From positions 76,677,976 through 76,741,975 of the forward strand of contig OX352765.1 of assembly GCA_947095585.1 (NCBI GenBank): a stretch of 64,000 nucleotides of DNA. The letters are read 5' to 3'. The notes under the pieces are model-generated. The model had not been told where the DNA came from. It did not search any database and worked only from the letters and a program-made list of their open reading frames with translations. The DNA comes from Nephrocerus scutellatus (lineage: Eukaryota; Arthropoda; Insecta; Diptera; Pipunculidae). Every line of letters begins with the position of its first letter. Position 1 is the first letter of the stretch. Position numbers and translations under genes: made by a program. Shown here one piece after another: positions 34,142 to 45,204 of the stretch.

Positions 34142-34149
34142 CTTTTATA
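34142..34149 (-). promoter_or_regulatory. TATA box of the YGPP-repeat gene starting at 34051
   Basis: The minus strand reads GTTTTGGTATAAAAGAATCG, nearly identical in its core to the promoters at 24311 and 22299. Confidence 0.75.
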
Positions 34150-34159
34150 CCAAAACATT

Positions 34160-34700
34160 ATACCCATCGACTAGCTATTTCACACGCTCACAGAATGTCA
34201 AATTATATCACAATATTATGTTCCAACATTATGTTAACCAACATTCAAGTATCTGGGATACAGGGCGTACGTGATCAAAGTGAATGTCATGGTGGTGCGT
34301 GCGTGAGTGGGTGGTGCTGGCAGTAGAAAGGCCTTTCGTACACAAATATTTGTGTTAACACTCGTGTTTTCAATTTGTATAATTGGTTCATCATTGAATG
34401 CTAATGAAATTGTGGACAAACTCACCAGCTATATACTCGTAGATATAGAGAAACGGGCTTGAGATATTTGCGGCTGCAGCTATTATTGCTATTTTGTAGA
34501 TGCATTAATATTTATGTTTGAACCATATATATGTACGCAAATTTAACGTATTCGTAAAGTCGGGATAAGCCCTATCTGATTATATATTCCCTAAAATATT
34601 TTTTGCAATCAAATATCACTGCCGCGGTTCGATCTCTGTCCAAAACAATCATATTGAATTATCGAAGAAGAAGTGTGGCCACAGCCCGTTATATAAAAAA
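34160..34700. other. Intergenic stretch upstream of the 34051 gene
   Basis: No gene is seen. Short GTGCGTGCGTGAGTGGGTGG run near 34295-34315. Confidence 0.45.
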
Positions 34701-34703
34701 ACG

Positions 34704-34803
34704 GGCTCCTAATCATCATCATATTTGGCTCTACAATCGTTGTACAGTCTTGTCCTCTCGCAAAAAATCTCTCCACCGGTCTCGAATTCGAGCCGATAAC
34801 ATC
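34704..34803 (-). mobile_element. RTE-like LINE 3' tail, reversed
   Basis: AATCATCATCATATTTGGCT followed by CTCTCGCAAAAAATCTCTCC matches the reversed 3' tail at 63362 and is the reverse complement of the end of the plus-strand copy at about 35650-35718. Confidence 0.75.
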
Positions 34804-35720
34804 CTTTAATGACAGCCGCATATGATAACATAGTCAGAGTAGAACTTTATAAAGCCATAAGAGAATTCGGCATCACAAATTAACTGACACGACTATGTAG
34901 GTTGACCATGACCAATCTTATAAGCCAAGTAAAAATACCCATTCAACATCTATAGCGGGCTCCGACAAGGGGAAAGACTGACCTTCGTCCTCTTAAACCT
35001 GCCGTTTGAGAAAGTAATCCGAGAATCTGACGTAACGACGAGAGTAACAATCCCCTATAAATCCATTCAGAAACTGGCTTATGAAGACGATATTGACATC
35101 GTTGGTAGAAACCAGTTCATAGAGCTGTACAGGAAACTTTCATCCAGATCGAGCAGGCGCCACGAAATATGGGGTTGCACATAAATGAGAGCAAAACAAA
35201 GTACATGGTAGGTAGAAGAGGTCCAGCATTGGTCTCGAAATTAAAACTAAACCATAACATCCAACCTGCTGGTATGTAAGACAATGGTCATACCAGTACT
35301 TACATATGGATCCGATACTTGGGTGTTTAGCAAAAAGCATTCTGACCTCTTAGCCGCATTCGAGAGAAAAGTCTTACGAAGAATTGTTGGCCCCGTATGT
35401 GAGGAGGACGATTCCGGAGACTCTATTCTGATGAAATCTATGAACGATGTTTACATCGTGATGGGAATTAAGCTCGGTAGGTAGGCAGGACACCTAGCTC
35501 ACATTGGCGAAGAGGATCCTACTCGGAAAGTCCTTTGCGGTAGGATTTATGGAACACGACAGCGAGGCCGGCCAAGCCTACGCTGGAAGGATGGCGTAGA
35601 CCGGGATGCCCAGAATTGAGGGGTGGATGTTTAGTTTAGGATTGATAGGAATAGAGAGACTTTTTTCGGCAGTGCAGGACCGGACCCCGATTGTAGAGTC
35701 TAATATGATGATGATGATAC
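34804..35720 (+). mobile_element. RTE-like LINE copy: RT palm to 3' end with ATG-triplet tail
   Basis: Broken RT sequence: YDNIVRVELYKAIREFGI (about 34819), SQVKIPI, a QGERL-type block with LLNLPFEKVIRESDV (34995-35035), then YKSIQKLAYEDDIDIVGRN (35058-35115), where the catalytic YADD is changed to YEDD. GLHINESKTKYM follows, then YGSDTWVFSKKHSDLLAAFE and LRRIVGPVCEEDD (35284-35412). Near the end RWKDGV is visible. The 3' terminus is (ATG)n-like at about 35704-35718. RTE elements typically end in such short repeats. Confidence 0.8.
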
Positions 35721-35804
35721 TTTTGGGCGCATATTCGGAATCTTTTCTTTTGCTTCGAATATGTCTTTAGTTTTTTGCGTTCATTGTGGAAATGTTGTTT
35801 CATT

Positions 35805-36064
35805 CATTTCATTTCATTTCATTTCATTTCATTTCATTTCATTTCATTTCATTTCATTTCATTTCATTTCATTTCATTTCATTTCATTTCATTTCATTTC
35901 ATTTCATTTCATTTCATTTCATTTCATTTCATTTCATTTCATTTCATTTCATTTCATTTCATTTCATTTCATTTCATTTCATTTCATTTTATTTTATTTC
36001 ATTTTATTTTATTTCATTTCATTTTATTTCATTTCATTTTATTTCATTTCATTTCATTTCATTC
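35805..36064 (+). repeat. Long (CATTT)n pentanucleotide microsatellite
   Basis: About 185 bp of pure CATTT/TTTCA repeat (35805 to ~35989) followed by ~75 bp interrupted by TTTTA variants. All three plus frames are open across it (ISFHF repeats) only because a 5-bp unit has no stop in any frame. These frames are not genes. Confidence 0.98.
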
Positions 36065-38460
36065 CAAGCTAATAAACGTTACATTTGCATACTCAATAGG
36101 TACCTATGTACCTAGTCATAATTACGGGTCAAACACAATTGTAAACGACTTAGTTATTAGTTTTTCCAAACTTTTAGTACATACCCTTACCAACTTTCAA
36201 CAAGAACAACTATTTTAAGAATATGTATTCTTCACCATTATTAAATGACAATGGAGTTTTTATCGGAAGGTTATCTATAATGAACCTCAAAGATACTGGA
36301 CATGTTTGAAACAAAATGAAATTCTGATAAGTTTACTGCAGTGTCATTAAAAGAATGATGTTGTATCATTTGTATCATCATTTTTGAAACTAAAAACGTC
36401 TATCATAACTTTTGCCTACATTAGCTTTAATACAATTTGCTTCTGTTTTATGATCCCTTTATCAACTTCAGAATGTTAAGCTCATCACTTACACTAAATC
36501 CTTTCAAGTATCAATATCATGACCACTATGAAATTCTATGAACAAATAATCTCAATGGGGCTACATGAACAACAACCGAAGTTATGAACAAAATTCGCAG
36601 ATGCTTTCGTTGAATTTTCGATTATGTCAGACTTTTCACATCCTACTAGGTTGTTTTGTTGCCAAAATATACATAAAATAAAAATCTTTTTCTTCTTTTA
36701 TATGCAGTTTATTTGATTTCTTACGCCAACGATTCTAAGAAAAAATGCAATTTGGTTCGTAACACCTCCTGAAATGCCATTATCTTTGTCTGCAGTCTGG
36801 ATTTTATCTGGGAATCTTATTCAGATTCCTATTTCCATCTTCTACCGTGAAGTCGTGAAATAGTATCTAAGTACCTATGAATGGTAAAATGATATTTCTC
36901 ACCTTGCCCATATTATTCGGATCTTTGTCTACGTCTTCGGGGTTATTCACAAGTCTAGCATTGCAGCCAAATTTCCGAATAGATTACCCTTGTCGTGGGC
37001 GCCAAAAGAATAATGCATTCAATTAAATGCATAGCTATACTTGGTAGTTATCGACTACACTCGTAAGAATTACACAAAATGTAAATAAAAAAGAATTTTT
37101 TCAATATCAGAAGAATTTTCGTGAAAAATATAAGAGGGAGAGTAAAAAAGCCTGATATTTCTTTAATGAAACAAATAGGTTTTGACCCAACATCTTTTTA
37201 TAGTTTAATATAATCTTTAATTAGTTAGTTATAGTAGGAATAACTCGTAGCTCTATACACCTTAGCCCAACGATGTTCTATTTATTCAAGGTATCCAATA
37301 ACGATGATTAGTCGAAATCTGCTGTTGAAGAAGAACTGATTCTTACTGAGAAATCTTTCCATACACGGTAACAGCAAAAAGTAAGTCAACATAACACACA
37401 CAAAAAAACATAAGCTTCATCCGGTTAGTTTATGTAGCATAGTTTTTGGCTTTTGTATTCGGTTGGTGTAATTTTCTATATATAATACCCAAATAATACA
37501 TTAGCTAATCCCGTTGGTTATTGTGGAATATTTTTAGGCTTCGGTTGATGTATATGATATAAAAAATAATACAAGTATACCTACATAATCATACTTCGTA
37601 GAAATAATGGAACACAACAACATTATCATGGAAAAATATATTTTGTCCAATTGCATTGGAAATTGATGTGGAAATTGGCCCACTAGTTCTTATGTATAAT
37701 CGTTTTAATTAAAAAAAAGTATCAGTAACTATAAGATTATGCTTAAGCTTTTGTCTATAAAAGAATATTGCATCTACAGTTGAATAACAGGACTGACAAC
37801 GATAAGTAAAGACCTTTATTCATCACTCGTACAACTCGAGCTCTTACGGGATCTGAATTAGAAAATAGAGTTATCCTCTACGTCTCTGACGATACGGTGA
37901 AATTTTTCATGAAAAGCGTTTTTTCGTAGAATTTTCTTTTTTGACTGTTTCTCTCTCATCCCTTCCGAGGCAGATTAGTCTCTCTCATTCTCTCACAAGG
38001 AAGATTCGCCTGACTTGGCATCTCCTTAGGTGACGCTGATGATGACAAAAGTGGTAAAGTAGGGAATTCCTTTGCATTTTTGCAAAAGGAATTCTATTAT
38101 TTATTTCTCCATTTCACAGCTACTTGCTTTCAAGTATGTGTCTTTTATCATCCTTGGCCAAGTGCAAGGACACTTCTTTAAGCGGAAATAATTGCACAAA
38201 TCGCTAAAGCATTTATTTCTTCTTCTTCTTTTGCACATATTTTGAACCAGTAAGCTAAATTAAGTTAAGGTTTGGTTTTTATACATTTACTGAGTAAATT
38301 TTTGCTTCGAACAAAAATACTTCTGAACATCTGCTGCATCAACACAAGGACTTTCTGATCTCTTCCCATTCGACTGGGGACTTTTGGCAATAAGACGAAT
38401 TTAGGAAAAAAGATGTCACACCAATTCACTTCTCTTATTGGTCATCAAATTTAATGTGCA
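36065..38460. other. Long AT-rich intergenic stretch
   Basis: No gene, LINE motif or tandem repeat recognised in about 2.4 kb. All six frames are closed at short intervals. This is the largest featureless interval in the first 40 kb and may be unique-sequence DNA. Confidence 0.5.
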
Positions 38461-38476
38461 ATATTCCACTATTAAC

Positions 38477-38604
38477 GCGAATGGGTGACAAATGTTCCGA
38501 CAGTAATCACTTGTCACGGAAAGCCTCTCAATTTGCACAACACAAATGGTCGCGAGAAGCTAGGCCTTGGACCGCAATGGTCTGTCGCGCCGAATATTAT
38601 TATT
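38477..38604 (+). mobile_element. SINE copy with 14-bp target duplication
   Basis: The body reads GCGAATGGGTGACAAATGTT ... ACACAAATGGTCGCGAGAAG ... CAATGGTCTGTCGCGCCGAA and ends in ATT repeats. It is flanked by ATTCCACTATTAAC at 38463-38476 and 38605-38618. The tRNA-like head is missing (5'-truncated). Confidence 0.92.
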
Positions 38605-38785
38605 ATTCCACTATTAACAGTTTGGGTTATATAATTTCAAATTTTTCTTAAACGTTTGAAGTTACTAAGTAAAGCCTATGGTTAAAGAAATAAAATGTGT
38701 TGCCATAATGTCCATTAACTTTCTTTTCTCCTTCGACAAAATGCATTTAAAAATTGGAACGTTGTCGTAGTCCAACAAGAAAAAT

Positions 38786-39825
38786 TTACCACGTTATATT
38801 AAGTTCCTTAAGGAATTCGGTGCAATGCAAACAATACTTAGATTGCTTCAGCGAACAAAGTAATTTATATTCTGATTCCAATCGAGAGCTAATTTCGTAA
38901 TATTGTCCGCTGGCTTTCTCAAAGTGTGTCCAATCCAGCTCCATTTTCGTCGTCTGATGGTGATTGCGATTGCTTCCTACTGCGTTACTCTCCACAAGTC
39001 TTGATTGGTGATAATGTCCGGCCATCTTATTCTCAGTATCCCTCTTAAGCAATTGTTGACGAAGATTTGGAGGCGCGTCGCAATTGACTCTGTGACTTTC
39101 CACGTTTCGCAGCCATACAAGAGTACTGAGAGAACGTTAGATCTGAAGATCGTTAGCTTTAGATTCCGGGAGATTTGCGAGGAGTTCCAGATATTATTTA
39201 GCATACTATAGGAGTGTCGCGTTTTGTTTACACTAGAGCACACATCCGAGTCAGTACCACCATTTTTTGACATCCAGCTGCCCAAATAACAAAACTTATT
39301 GACTTCCTCTATCTGATGCCTGTCAATCGAGAGATCACATGTTCCACTGGCGTTAACGCGAAGTAGTTTTGTTTTTGAGACGTTAATTTTTAAACCCACT
39401 TTGTTAGCGTGGAGTTCTAATGAGTTTAATTTTCGCTCCATGTCACCTAGCGATTGTGATAGGAGACAGATATCATCGGCATAGTCCAGATCTTCTAGTC
39501 GGTGAAAAACATTTCATGGCAAACCCGATGGAGTACGGGATACTACTCCTTATGGTGAGAGGGTGCTTAACTCCCGAGTAAATGTTGAAAGGTGAGCCAA
39601 GACGACCGTATGAATGACGCGGAATGTTGAGTCGCTGGTACAGCTTCTGAATGATGTTAATGAGTGTTTCCGGAACACCATAGCTAGACAAAATCTATAT
39701 CATGTTTCGGCCCATCCTATCAAAAGCGCGTTTAAAATCTACAAAAATCATATACAGAGGAGGGCGATACTCAACTGACTGTTCAATGATTATACGATTA
39801 GACTTTATCACTTCCAGGTATAAGT
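38786..39825 (-). mobile_element. Non-LTR retrotransposon relic, RT palm to C-terminus, minus strand
   Basis: Minus-strand frames in order: FKRAFDRMGRNMI with one stop and SSYGVPETLINIIQKLYQRL (39740-39630), a degraded catalytic region, then YADDICLLSQSLGDMERKLN-like sequence near 39480-39420. NKVGLKINVSKTKLLRVNA follows (about 39405-39350), then EEVNKFCYLGSWMSKNGGTD and VLLYGCETWKVTESIA (39150-39100). The end is RGILRIRWPDIITNQDLW and [13 protein letters not shown]. Two frameshifts break it. Its motifs continue those of 30950-32470 and I place both in one family. Confidence 0.8.
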
Positions 39826-42660
39826 CTGTTAAACCATGGGATGATGTAGTGCATGAATCAAGCTGTAAAGCGGCTTCTAGGAATAGAGAGGTATGCTTTC
39901 GATTTTACAAAGAAAAACCTACCGAAGAAAACCGAATAAATTATAAAAGAGCCAGAAATGATTGCAATGTCTACCATCGGTGAGTCAAATTTGCTTTCGA
40001 CCAAAAATTGAGGCATTTGGTCATTCGTGAAAAGAATCAAAAATACAGTCACCTCCTTCGTCGACTTAAACGCTCATTTATAATGACACTCCAGTTGTCA
40101 ACTCTAAAGACAAAGCCAATCTATTTGCTGCATATTTTGCAGCTAGCTTCACGCTTCCAGATTGTGCATTGCTGCCGCCTGCACCTCAGAGTATTGAACA
40201 TTCTATGAATCAGATATTCATTCGTACTCGTGCAGTTGCTAGAGTTTTAAATGATCTCAGCATTCACAAATCCGCTGGGTCAGATGGTATTTCCCCATTA
40301 GTTCTGAAGATGTCTTCGGTTGAAAAACAGTCTTTGTCCAGTCCATACCCAAAAAAGACGAGCCGTTGTCTCCTTCATCGTAATGACCATAGCACTTTCA
40401 TCCATTCTTTCTAAGGTCATGGAAATTTATTTAAATTCATGAAATATCTAGAAACCATCGAAATTCTTAGTGACCGGCAGTACGGACTTTGGGGCAACGT
40501 TCTACTGGTGATTTGATGGTATATCTCATCGAACAGGGGAACCGAATTTTGCATCAATTTGTTGAAAGCAAAGCTGTTGCACTCGATATTCCTGAGGCAT
40601 CTGACAATGTTTGGCATCAAGCTCTTTTGTCCAAAATGCGTGCTTATGAGTCGATGATAAATTGCTTCATTGGATTAGAAGCTATCTTTTGGAACGCTCA
40701 ATTCAAGTTGTATTGGACGTCTTCATGTCTTAAATACATCTCATAAATGCTGGCGTTCCCCATGGCTCTGTTTTGTTTCCGACACTCTTTCTCATTTTTA
40801 AATTCTCTATATTAACTTCGCGTGCTAGTGGCTGGCGGACTGTCTGGCTGGCTTAACCGTGGGGGTCAATCTGCAGCATAAAATCTTATCTGGAATGGTG
40901 CAGGACTTAAACACGGAATATTTAATAATGGTTTCACGCCTGTTGAGTAGATATGTAATTAAGGAGTATGCTTAGTGGCGAAAGCCGGGTAAGCGCGGGG
41001 CTCAATCCCCAATCTGGTTGGCTGGCTGGCTGGCTGGTCAGATCTTATGATCAATTTTTAACCCACTTCCCAAAGCCCGATTTTATAAAAATTTTGCACA
41101 CATGGATATTTTCGGTGACAATAATTTTTATTAAAATTTGAGAGTGATCGGACGGCGGGGTCGGGGGGCTCCCAAACAAATATTTTTCCACGGCATCAGA
41201 TCATTTCATACTATAATGACTGTGTTCTGTGTGCGTTGTGCGCTGTGTCCTGTGTGCTGTGGACAGCGCGGCTTGCTTTACGATTGGGGTTGGTTTGGTT
41301 GTTAGGTTCCAGTGCTTCGTATGTGTTTTGACGTGACAATGTTTCACTACAAGGTTTAAGGATTACATATTCAAAAAGTAGAATGTTAAATGTCCTCTGT
41401 TAGGTCACTATATAAACAAATTTTAAGTCACTTTTTTATTTTTGTTTCTGTTTTTTGTCTTCTGTTAAGTCACACTTTTAATACCCACTGGGATTTGGTC
41501 ATTAAGAACTAGAACTTTTTGAACCGAGGCATTTTTCAAGCGATTAACATGAAATTCGGTATGTAGGGCTAAGAAGCGACAATAAAACTTTAACCTACGG
41601 CGATTCTGGAATATGGTCATTATGGTCTGGAATTTCGGGAACAAAGCAATTTCTCAACTGCGACTATAAGACTTGAAATTCTGGAGTATGGTCATTATGG
41701 TCTGGAATTACGGGAACAAAACCATTTCTCAAGCGATTCGCATGAAATTATGGTCTGGAATTTCGGATGCCGTTTTGAGATTTTAAGAAGTCCGTTCTTT
41801 GTTTTATTTTCTTTCGTCCCGGGCAGACGTTGGCACGCTCAAATCCCGCGGCCGTGTATCCGACACAGCCTACCCTTTTTGTATTTCAGCATTTATAGTG
41901 GAATTCATTATAATTTTGGTTATTAGAGAATTTACATGAATTTTTATGGGTTGTTTTTTTACTAATGATCTCTGATTTGTGACTTCTAATCCAATTTTTT
42001 TTGCTGACGACAGCTCTTACAGCTTTTCATATAAGTTTGGAGATCGTCCCTCCACTAATTATGTGGAACTCAAACAACAACGTACGTTAAGCCCGTTAAA
42101 TCCTGACCTAGACAGCATAATAAAATGGGGAGAAAACAATCAGGTAGAATTTAACGCCTCCAAAACCTAATGTTGTCTCCTGTTATCTAAGCGAATCCTA
42201 AATCCCATGAAATTATCCATGAATGGCATCGAGGAAACTAAAAATCACGCAATTCCCGGTATGTGCGTTAACGACAAACTTCGTTTGAATGACCACATAT
42301 TTACCGTCGCCAAAAATGCGAAATGTTTAGGTGTTTTAATCCGGTGCAATAAATATTTCACTCCCTCTGATCTAGCTACAATCAACAAGGCTTATATTCG
42401 CCTTAACCTTGAGTGCAATTGTCATTTTTGGTCTGGTGCGCCTAAGACTACCTAGCATCAGCTAGAAAGAATAAAAAACTAAAAAGCTTATCGGTGACGA
42501 AAAGATTGCGAAATTAATAGATTCGCTTGAACACCGCAGGATCGTTTCTTCCTTGTCACTGTTTTATAGTGCTAGAGAGAAATTGCCAGCTGTATGTCAC
42601 CTCTTCTTGAATTCAACCGCAATACTCGTTGTGCTCTAAATGTTTTCTTTTTGATGTTTC
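39826..42660 (+). mobile_element. CR1/jockey-like LINE, copy 3, split by a family-2 insertion
   Basis: The first part (39826-40800) has linker FYKEKPTEENRINYKRARND and RT blocks RTRAVARVLNDLSIHKSAGS-DGISPLVLK (40220-40305), STGDLMVYLIEQGNR and VALDIPEASDNVWHQALLSK (40500-40635). It ends at GSVLFPTLFLIF-equivalent sequence (40795). The element resumes at 41961 with ACTAATGATCTC, then FADDSSYSFSYKFGD (about 42002), the catalytic region, and KTKNHAIPGMCVNDKLRLND (42220-42290). It continues to about 42640. The DNA on both sides of the insertion rejoins exactly to the consensus of copies 1 and 2. Confidence 0.82.
40801..41960 (+). mobile_element. Non-autonomous family-2 element (~1.16 kb) inserted in a LINE
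   Basis: The left end is AAATTCTCTATATTAACTTC and the right end is TAGAGAATTTACATG ... ATGGGTTGTTTTTTT, so the termini carry a short inverted TAAATTCTCTA/TAGAGAATTTA. Likely target duplication TTTTTA (40795-40800 and 41956-41961). Contents: CTGGCTGG repeats, one CCCGATTTTAT unit, a CTGTGTGC-rich patch (41220-41270) and a tandem segment with GGTCATTATGGTCTGGAATT (41490-41790, ~70-bp period). No coding sequence. Confidence 0.7.
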
Positions 42661-42714
42661 ATTGGTGTTTTGGTGTTTCATTTATTTCGAGAATTATGAT
42701 AAGTGCAACGGTTA

Positions 42715-43060
42715 ATTTTTTTTTATAATGTACACACGCTCAAGGGGCTTAAACTTTTATAATGCTTAGCACAGCGTGGGCGTTGGAAAACAAAAAAGGT
42801 TTGCTTCTTACTCTCAACACTAACAATCCAGCAATGCCACAATCATCTGTCATACGCACGTCCTTATATACTAAGGCCAGCCTGATATTGAACGCAGCAA
42901 AGCATAGCGTAGCCGAGCTCTTTAGGGCATACAATATTATACTTAGTGACGCACTTTCATATTTTGCTCCATTTCAGTCTAAGAATTTGTGCTCTTTAAG
43001 CCTCTGCAACGCTATGCTGTGCTAGGCTCGACTAGCTGATGTACTCGTAATTGATGTCCA
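42715..43060 (+). repeat. Dispersed repeat shared with 26480-26545
   Basis: TATAATGTACACACGCTCAA then AATGCTTAGCACAGCGTGGG occur at about 42728-42782 and again at about 26483-26533. A GCTATGCTGTGCTAGGC block near 43010 is roughly the inverse of GCTTAGCACAGC, so this may be a small element with inverted ends. The 87-codon frame across it has no known motif. Confidence 0.45.
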
Positions 43061-43890
43061 TAAAAGAAGAAGAAACGTGCGCTAGCGGTTATTTTTTTAA
43101 GTGTACCGTTGGGAGACTACTATTGAGTTTTGTAGCTCCTCGGGGTATTGCAGAAGGCACAACAATACAAAAAAATTATGTCTCTGTTAACAACAAGGGA
43201 TTATGCGGTGTTTCAACAAATTGAGCTCAGTCGAACAAAGCTCCTTAAAAAACTCTAACACAGTATATCAAAATATGGCTTACAACTTGTTCTATTGCTG
43301 AGCTACCTAGAGCTAGAGAAGAGTAACGCAGTCGCTGAAGAAAAACCATTGGCGGCGCTGTGGGGTGAACGCGTATTTTACACCTAATTACAAATCTTTC
43401 TTTTATCTGCAGTTTTCCTTTACCGCAAAACAACGCATAAGTAGCTTCATTACTACGCGGCCAAGATGCTAGCGGCAGGTTACCTTTTGCGTTATTGTAA
43501 TCTTCACGGATGCTTGACGACGCAGGGAAAACTACACTGCGGTTCACCAGATAAGAAGCAGGCAATTTTGAGAAGTAAAAATGATCTTTCTCCCGTCATA
43601 TGGCAGTGAGAGAACAATGGTAAAATGGTAAAAGAAACAGTAGTTCAGGTTGAGTGTAATGGTGAATTTCAAAATTTTAATAGAACAAGCTGACGGGTAA
43701 GCTAAAGTACAATCGTTAAATTAATTAAACAAGTTATACTCAACACATCTATAACTATCTCTTTCATTTAAAAAAATTAGCCAACTGGTTAAAATGTTAT
43801 TAATAGCGTATATTTAAATATAATGTAAATGGAATGGTCTGTTGTTCTGTTTATGGTTGCAAACACAAATATTTTAAGAAATTAAAACAA
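43061..43890. other. Unrecognised stretch
   Basis: A 106-codon minus-strand frame (43245-43565) has a natural-looking composition (SIREDYNNAKGNLPLASWP) but no motif, no signal peptide and no promoter I can support. I see nothing else. Confidence 0.35.
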
Positions 43891-43894
43891 AATG

Positions 43895-44110
43895 ATGTAT
43901 GTAGTCGGTCCAAAAATCCACTTTTTGCGATTGTATGGGGCACCATGAAAATTTTGTACAAAAAGTGTTGTCCATCGGAGATACACACGTATATAAAATT
44001 TAAAGAAAAATTTAATGGTTTTATTTTAAAGTTATGTATTTATGGCCTTTGGCTCACCGCAAATCGCCATACAAATAAACTAACATTTACATCGTTATTT
44101 TCGGTGAGGC
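43895..44110 (-). repeat. Dispersed minisatellite element, family 2, fragment
   Basis: Contains TTGTCCATCGGAGATACACA, the reverse of the family signature, with the usual AATTTTGTACAAAAAGTG context. Confidence 0.65.
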
Positions 44111-44144
44111 GAGAACCATAATAGGGGTCTCATTTTTAGCTCTA

Positions 44145-44230
44145 ATTAGCTGACCCGAAAGACATTGTGCTGTCCAGCTTCCAATAAATTTCTTCGTGAT
44201 CGTTTTGTGAATTTGTGAAGAGCTATTTGA
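44145..44230 (+). repeat. AGCTGACCCG dispersed repeat, 5' fragment
   Basis: Starts TTAGCTGACCCGAAAGACAT and continues GTGATCGTTTTGTGAATTTG, as in the 7128 copy. It is followed at once by the G/T-rich minisatellite. Confidence 0.75.
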
Positions 44231-44560
44231 AGATAGGGTCTTCTAGGTGGTATTTTGGTGGTCTTTTGTAGGTCTTTTGAGGGTCTTTGGGGGTCTTTTT
44301 CTGGTCTTTGAAGGTCTTTTGAGGGTCTTTTGAAAGTTTTTTGTGGGTCCCTTGATGATTTTTTGTGGTTTTTTAAAGATTATTTTATGATACTTTTGTT
44401 GGCCCTCTGGGAGTCTTTTGAGAGTATTTTGGGGGTATTTTGTGATTCTTTTTAGGGTCTTTCGGCCTTCAATGATTTTTTGTGGGGTGTTTTATGCTAT
44501 TGCTGGTCTTTTGGTGGCCTTTTTGGGGTTTTTTAAGGGTCTTTTGGTCGCATTTTTGCC
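44230..44560 (+). repeat. G/T-rich imperfect minisatellite
   Basis: Units of the form GGGGTCTTTTGAGGGTCTTT, as at 5135-5450. About 330 bp. Confidence 0.8.
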
Positions 44561-44614
44561 CACAACATCAAAGAAGTTTCACTTCAACCGCAAGTAAAAG
44601 GTACGAGCACTGTT

Positions 44615-44790
44615 TTTTAAATTCTCTGTATTAACTTGGCGTGCCCGTGTCTGGCTGGCTGGTGATGGGTAGAATCTTGTGACTAATTTTTAACACACTT
44701 CCTAAAGCCCGATTTTATTTAAACTTTGCACACATTTGTAACTCTATTTCTATTAAAATTTTGGGCCTCGGGGTCGGGGGGCGTTATATC
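44615..44790 (+). repeat. Dispersed minisatellite element, family 2, left end
   Basis: TTTTTTAAATTCTCTGTATT, CTGGCTGGCTGG and AAAGCCCGATTTTATTTAAA in the same order as 40795-41110. It stops after the GGCCTCGGGGTCGGGGGGC island. Confidence 0.75.
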
Positions 44791-45000
44791 ACTTGGAAGA
44801 TCAATCGGAGTGATCACGATGTTGGCAATTATTTAAATGATCCGAAAATGTATGGGAAAAATTACAAAGGAAATGTTTCCACGGCCCTTACAGCAACGGA
44901 AAAATGAAAAATGAAAATTGTCAACTAGCCACGAATTCAGCTATTTCGACAGCTAAAAAAAGGAGGCAGCTGGTGTTACTACAAGTAAATATACCTGGAA
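44791..45000. other. Non-coding stretch
   Basis: I see nothing recognisable. Confidence 0.4.
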
Positions 45001-45002
45001 AA

Positions 45003-45200
45003 AAGTAGTCTTTTCCGTCGAAAAAAAGCTGAATTTTTGTGAGTGTCTAAGTCAAAAATAGCATATCCGCATATAACGCGTGTCGTGTGTGGCGCGTGTG
45101 ATGGGTTGAAATCCCGCCATTTTCTTTTTTTTTTGTCCTTTTTATGCCTATGAGACTGAAATTATGTGAGTGGCTCAATGTCTGGGGCCAATTTTGATAT
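45003..45200 (+). repeat. Family-1 satellite fragment
   Basis: Contains GTGAGTGTCTAAGTCAAAAA-TAGCAT and the ACGCGTGTCGTGTGTGGCGC core, as in unit 3 of the 25790 block. Confidence 0.7.
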
Positions 45201-45204
45201 TTGT

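Noticed and set aside
35761..36218. Three overlapping frames of 103-147 codons
   Set aside because: They are translations of the ATTTC microsatellite, which cannot contain a stop in any frame.
43245..43565. 106-codon minus-strand frame
   Set aside because: Natural-looking composition, but no motif, splice context, promoter or second copy. Left as unrecognised.
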